From: Lutibacter sp.
GTDB lineage: Bacteria; Bacteroidota; Bacteroidia; Flavobacteriales; Flavobacteriaceae
DNA length: 35,135 nt
Assembly (NCBI GenBank): GCA_021647265.1
Contig: JAKIVA010000032.1
Location: 1-35,135, forward strand
Reading direction: 5' to 3'
Made by a program: the position numbers and the translations under genes
In this document: positions 31,356-35,135 of the stretch, one piece after another
Layout: each line of letters opens with the position of its first letter
Numbering within the stretch: the first letter of the stretch is position 1
Notes under the pieces: model-generated
The model's database searches: none
Seen by the model: the letters and a program-made list of their open reading frames with translations, nothing else
What the model was told of the DNA's origin: nothing

Positions 31356-32678
31356 ATGATAATGAAATTTTATAAATCTATTATTCTATTTTTTATTGTA
31401 AGTTTTTCGGTTGTTGGCTGTAGAGTTGTAAAACTTGAGCCAATTGAAATATTGACCTTTCAACAAAAATTAGAAAATCTTTTTCCAAATGCTGAAATTA
31501 CTAAAATAGAGGCCAAGGATCATTTTACAAAAGCATTTCAGCTTATTATAAATGAACCATTAGACCATAATGATGAATCAAAAGGAACGTTTAAACACTA
31601 TGTTTATCTATCACACATTAGTGTAAATAAACCCACAGTTTTAGTTACTGAAGGTTACAGTGCGTACCCAAAAACGTATGAATTAAGTAAAATACTTAAA
31701 GGAAATCAGGTGCAAGTTGAGTATCGTTTTTATGGAAAGTCTCGCCCTGATACAATTCCTTGGAAGTATTTAAAAAATGATCAAGCAATTGAAGATTACC
31801 ATCAATTGGTAACGAAGCTAAAAACATTGTATAAAAGTAAGTGGATTTCAACAGGAATTAGTAAAGGAGGTGAAACAATACTTATTTACAAATCAAAATA
31901 TCCTTATGATGTAGCTGTGGCAGTACCTTATGTGGCTCCTTTAATAAATGGAATTGAAGATATTAGAACCCAAGAGCATATTACTAAAATTGGAAGTGAT
32001 GAATGTAGCGCAAAAATTACTCAATTTCAACGGTTAGTTTTACAAAATAGGGATTCGATACTGAAAGAAATTTTAAAATATGCAGTAGTAAAAAAAATGA
32101 GTTTTACTAAGGTTTCACCTCAAGAAGCCTTAGAGTACGCAGTATTGGAATTTCCATTTTCTTTTTGGCAATGGGGAGGGAAATGTGATGAAATTCCAGT
32201 TGAAAATGCTTCAGTGAAAGAACAATTTAATTACTTAAATAAAATAGTAGGGATAAGCTTTTATAATGATAAAACCTATTATAACCTGTTGCCAAGTTAT
32301 TATCAGCATTTAACAGAATTAGGATATTATGGATTTGATACAGGTTCGGTTAAAGATTTATTAAAAGTAGTTCACCAACCAACTAACAAAAGATTTGCAC
32401 CTAAAAATATAGATTTAACTTATCACCCAAATTATATAAAACAGGTTCGTGATTACGTTGAAAATCAAGGGAATAAAATTTTATATATCTATGGAGAATA
32501 CGATACTTGGGGAGCTTGTGCACCCAATCCTAAACCTCATGTAAATTTTCTTAAAATGATATTAAAAGGAGGTTCTCATAAAACCAGAATTAAAGATTTT
32601 TCTACTGAAGATAAACAGTTAATTTATAATAAACTACAAAATTGGCTGGGCTATAGCGTAACTATTTATCCTTTGTAA
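31356..32678 (+). CDS. Probable S37-family (PS-10-like) serine peptidase lipoprotein
   Basis: A 440-residue lipoprotein (lipobox VVGC, cysteine at residue 22; ATG at 31356, with a second possible ATG at 31362) with an alpha/beta-hydrolase fold. The nucleophile elbow is GISKGG with Ser169, the preceding EYRFYGKSRP strand and loop resemble the Streptomyces PS-10 (S37) and prolyl-aminopeptidase groups, and the likely acid and base are Asp383 (YGEYDTWG) and His408 (GGSHKTR). S37-type peptidases release short N-terminal peptides, some after proline. It lies 30 bases after the hydroxyproline dehydrogenase, so it probably belongs to the operon and supplies Pro/Hyp-rich peptides; that link is inferred. 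A TTG at 31329 in frame is not the preferred start. Confidence 0.8.
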   Translation: MIMKFYKSIILFFIVSFSVVGCRVVKLEPIEILTFQQKLENLFPNAEITKIEAKDHFTKAFQLIINEPLDHNDESKGTFKHYVYLSHISVNKPTVLVTEGYSAYPKTYELSKILKGNQVQVEYRFYGKSRPDTIPWKYLKNDQAIEDYHQLVTKLKTLYKSKWISTGISKGGETILIYKSKYPYDVAVAVPYVAPLINGIEDIRTQEHITKIGSDECSAKITQFQRLVLQNRDSILKEILKYAVVKKMSFTKVSPQEALEYAVLEFPFSFWQWGGKCDEIPVENASVKEQFNYLNKIVGISFYNDKTYYNLLPSYYQHLTELGYYGFDTGSVKDLLKVVHQPTNKRFAPKNIDLTYHPNYIKQVRDYVENQGNKILYIYGEYDTWGACAPNPKPHVNFLKMILKGGSHKTRIKDFSTEDKQLIYNKLQNWLGYSVTIYPL

Positions 32679-32799
32679 GGTTATTTAAAATACCATTTTT
32701 ATTTTTTTTAAAAAAGGAGTAGTTTCTCTATGGCTTAATTTTTGATGTGTTTGTAGATCAGATAATTATATTTATTTTAACATTTTAATACAAAAATCT

Positions 32800-35040
32800 A
32801 TGAAAAATACAATCTCTTTTTTAATTACTTTATTATTACTAGCACCATTAACAAAAGCAAGTACTATAAATTTAGTACCACCAATTAAAAAAATCACCAT
32901 TTATTGGGATACTTCTTTATCTATGAAAGATAAAGACATTGATAAAGAGCTCACATTATTAGATGCTTATTTTCAAAATATACCTAACGTTGAGGTTAAT
33001 TTAATTACGTTTAGTAATAGTATTGATGTACAGCAAAGATTTAATGTTGTTAATTCTAATTGGAATGATTTAAAAGAAGTATTATTAAAAACAACGTACG
33101 ATGGTGTTGCTTTTTATGATGTTTTATTTGAAGGTAAAGAATCTGATATAATATTCTTATTTACTGATGGGGTTGAAATTTTAGATAAATTGATTCTCAA
33201 TAAAATTGCTCCTACCTTTATTATTAACAGTAGTAAAAAAGCAAATTTTAAGGTGTTAATAAAACAAAGTCATTTGTCAAAAGGAAAGTATATTAATTTA
33301 ACAAAAGTTGACCTTAAAAAGGCATTATCACTTTTAAATATTGATAATGTTAAAGTTGTTAATGTAAAAACAACAAAGGAAGTATTAAAAAAGAAGGAAA
33401 ATACAATAAAAAGAGAGTTTAAGGAGAATAAAGTAAAAGGAATTGTTTATGATTCACTAGGGGCATTGGTTGGAGCGACTATTACAGTTAATGGAAAATC
33501 TGTTGGTGTTGTGTCAAACGAAAAAGGTGAATTTAAGATTAATGCAACACAAGGAGATATTTTAACAATTAGCTATTTAGGTAAAATTACCAAAGAAATT
33601 ATTGTTGGAGAATCTCCACTTGTTGAAATTTTATTGTCAAATGATGAGAATGAGTTAGACGAGGTTGTTGTAAGGGGAGAGAGGAAAGAAGAAATTATAG
33701 ATGTAGGTTATGGTAAAACAGCAAAGAAAAAATTAGGTTATGCGGTACAATCTATTGGAAGTGAGGATTTACCTAAAGGAAGAGATGATAATATTTCACT
33801 TCATGGGAAATTTTCCGGAGTTACAAGTTATGGACAAAATGATGATATAAGTCAAATAGTATTTAGAGCTAATTCTATTTTGTTAAATGTATTCCCTCTC
33901 ATTTTGGTTGATGGCACTCCTATCCGAAGATCAAGTTCTGTTGGGAGTGTTCAATTAACTAATTTTATCAATCCAAATAATATTGCTAAAATTACAATAT
34001 TAAAAGGTTTGGCTGCTACCAATAGGTGGGGAAGTGAAGGTAGCAATGGCGTTATTTTAATTACTACAAAATCTTCTTTGGCAGGAAAAAAGAATAAAAA
34101 CTCACAAAACACAGCATTGGCAAAAGACAACGATTTTACTGAAAATTTATCTTCAATAAGCACTGCTATCAATGAAAAATACCTTGATGAATTAAAAGAA
34201 TTTAAAACCTTAAATGAAGTTTATAACCATTATTTAAAACAGCGTATTCATTACTTAGATAATCCGTTGTATTTTGTAAATATCTCTGATTACATTACTC
34301 AATTTGGAAATAAAGAATTGGCTTCTAAAATACTGTCAAACATATTAGAATTATATCCACAAGATATTACACTATTTAAACTTGTTGCTTACAAAGCTGA
34401 ACAACAACAAGATTTTTTCTTTGCCAAACGTATTTATGAGAAAATAGCCAAACTAAAACCAAGAGATGCACAATCGTATAGAGATTTAGCACTTAGTTAT
34501 CAAGAAACAGGTTATTATCAAAAAGCACTTGATATTTATAAGAAAATACTAAGCAAGGATTATTTAGGAGTTGATTTTTCAGGAATTCAAAAAGTAATAG
34601 ACAGTGAAATGAAGCGATTAATATCGTTACATCAAAAAGAATTAGACCTTAGTGGTATTCCTGAATTTTACTTAAATGATGTAGATTATGATGCGCGTAT
34701 TGTTGTTGATTACAACGATACTACAGCTAATTTTGAATTGCAATTTGTAAATCCACAAAAGAAGTTTTTCTCATGGTCACACACCAAAGCAGCAAATGAA
34801 ATGCGCCTCTATGAAGAAAAAGAGCAAGGATTTAATACGGAAGAATTTCTGCTGATAGATGCAGAAAAAGGACAATGGCAAATTAATATTGAAAGTAAAT
34901 TATTAGAACATAAGAAGCCTATTGTACTCAAATATACCGTGTATAAAAACTATGGAAAAGCCTCTGAAACGAAAGAAACAAAATTGATAATTTTAAATAA
35001 CCTTAGAGGAAAACAACTACTTGGAAAAATTAATATTTAA
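32800..35040 (+). CDS. Exported VWA-like / regulatory-domain / barrel-less SusC-type plug / TPR / DUF2135-like protein
   Basis: A 746-residue protein with a cleavable signal (about 1-20). Order of parts: a compact VWA-like domain (30-185) with a MIDAS start DTSLS at 37-41 and a later FTDG; a carboxypeptidase-regulatory-like beta sandwich (about 211-281, with KGIVYDSLGALVGATITVNG); a TonB plug-like region (286-425) ending with the SusC-type NPNNIAKITILKG...GSNGVILITTK; then no beta-barrel. TPR-like repeats (about 505-590) and a C-terminal DUF2135-like sandwich (about 630-735, QFVNPQKKFFSWS and IVLKYTVYKNYGK) follow. No barrel means it is not a transporter. A peptide-binding or envelope-scaffold role is conjecture. 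Paralogues lie at 35052 and at 1-84. Confidence 0.85.
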   Translation: MKNTISFLITLLLLAPLTKASTINLVPPIKKITIYWDTSLSMKDKDIDKELTLLDAYFQNIPNVEVNLITFSNSIDVQQRFNVVNSNWNDLKEVLLKTTYDGVAFYDVLFEGKESDIIFLFTDGVEILDKLILNKIAPTFIINSSKKANFKVLIKQSHLSKGKYINLTKVDLKKALSLLNIDNVKVVNVKTTKEVLKKKENTIKREFKENKVKGIVYDSLGALVGATITVNGKSVGVVSNEKGEFKINATQGDILTISYLGKITKEIIVGESPLVEILLSNDENELDEVVVRGERKEEIIDVGYGKTAKKKLGYAVQSIGSEDLPKGRDDNISLHGKFSGVTSYGQNDDISQIVFRANSILLNVFPLILVDGTPIRRSSSVGSVQLTNFINPNNIAKITILKGLAATNRWGSEGSNGVILITTKSSLAGKKNKNSQNTALAKDNDFTENLSSISTAINEKYLDELKEFKTLNEVYNHYLKQRIHYLDNPLYFVNISDYITQFGNKELASKILSNILELYPQDITLFKLVAYKAEQQQDFFFAKRIYEKIAKLKPRDAQSYRDLALSYQETGYYQKALDIYKKILSKDYLGVDFSGIQKVIDSEMKRLISLHQKELDLSGIPEFYLNDVDYDARIVVDYNDTTANFELQFVNPQKKFFSWSHTKAANEMRLYEEKEQGFNTEEFLLIDAEKGQWQINIESKLLEHKKPIVLKYTVYKNYGKASETKETKLIILNNLRGKQLLGKINI

Positions 35041-35051
35041 AAATAGTGACT

Positions 35052-35135
35052 ATGAAAAATACAATCACTTTTCTAATTATTTTTTTATTAATGGTTCCAT
35101 TAACCAAAGCTAACGAACTTAATTTAAGTCCACCT
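35052..35135 (+). CDS. N-terminal fragment of a tandem paralogue (runs off right edge)
   Basis: An ATG 11 bases after the preceding stop opens 28 codons to the window's end. The signal peptide (MKNTI..LTKA) and following NLSPP resemble the 746-residue protein at 32800 (19 of 28 residues, 63 of 84 bases identical by hand count) and the left-edge gene at 1-84. It is a probable tandem copy in the same transcript. Length and domains beyond the window are not visible. Confidence 0.85.
   Translation, partial: MKNTITFLIIFLLMVPLTKANELNLSPP

Noticed and set aside
25525..32678. Operon as a recently transferred genomic island
   Set aside because: No integrase, tRNA site, end repeats or visible change of base or codon use compared with neighbours.
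1..35135. tRNA, rRNA or riboswitch genes
   Set aside because: No cloverleaf, conserved rRNA stretch or recognised riboswitch core was seen in any intergenic region.

Overview
The window looks like chromosome of a marine-type member of the Flavobacteriaceae (Bacteroidota). It is strongly AT-rich. Start sites lack Shine-Dalgarno sequences, and several upstream regions carry the Bacteroidota -7 motif TAnnTTTG. Many proteins are short-signal lipoproteins (cysteine at residue 17-22), and family types such as DUF4920, DUF6146, DUF4230 and SusC-like plug domains are typical of this group. No rRNA, tRNA, CRISPR array, phage gene or transposase was seen.

Bases 1-25500 are mostly housekeeping and small accessory genes in short runs: a saccharopine dehydrogenase-family enzyme, pckA with a probable two-operator promoter, tag, a lipoprotein dipeptidyl peptidase III followed by a cation efflux pump, SDR/GNAT/MazG-like genes, a lipoprotein M13 peptidase, nadB-nadA, a branched-chain aminotransferase, a DUF4920/c-type cytochrome lipoprotein pair followed by mnmD, a flippase/glycosyltransferase pair, ruvC, hemW, OsmC-like and DUF4230. 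Three copies of a 138-147 bp terminal-inverted-repeat element (4460-4597, 13925-14062, 24375-24521) sit just past gene ends. One of them encodes the stop and last residues of nadB. An MmcQ/YjbR gene (25172-25528) is broken by two consecutive in-frame stops.

Bases 25525-32678 form the most coherent system. A divergent AraC regulator faces an operon with all four enzymes that convert trans-4-hydroxy-L-proline to 2-oxoglutarate: epimerase, FAD dehydrogenase, DapA-like deaminase and 2-oxoglutarate-semialdehyde dehydrogenase. An S37-like serine peptidase lipoprotein follows. This suggests use of hydroxyproline from collagen-like peptides. No transporter is present.

The operon is followed by a 746-residue exported protein with a rare order of domains: small VWA-like domain, carboxypeptidase-regulatory-like domain, SusC-type plug without a barrel, TPRs and a DUF2135-like end. 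The window's right edge holds the first 28 codons of a tandem paralogue. The left edge, on the opposite strand, holds the first 28 codons of a third copy. This family, present at both ends in outward orientation, is the least described element in the window.
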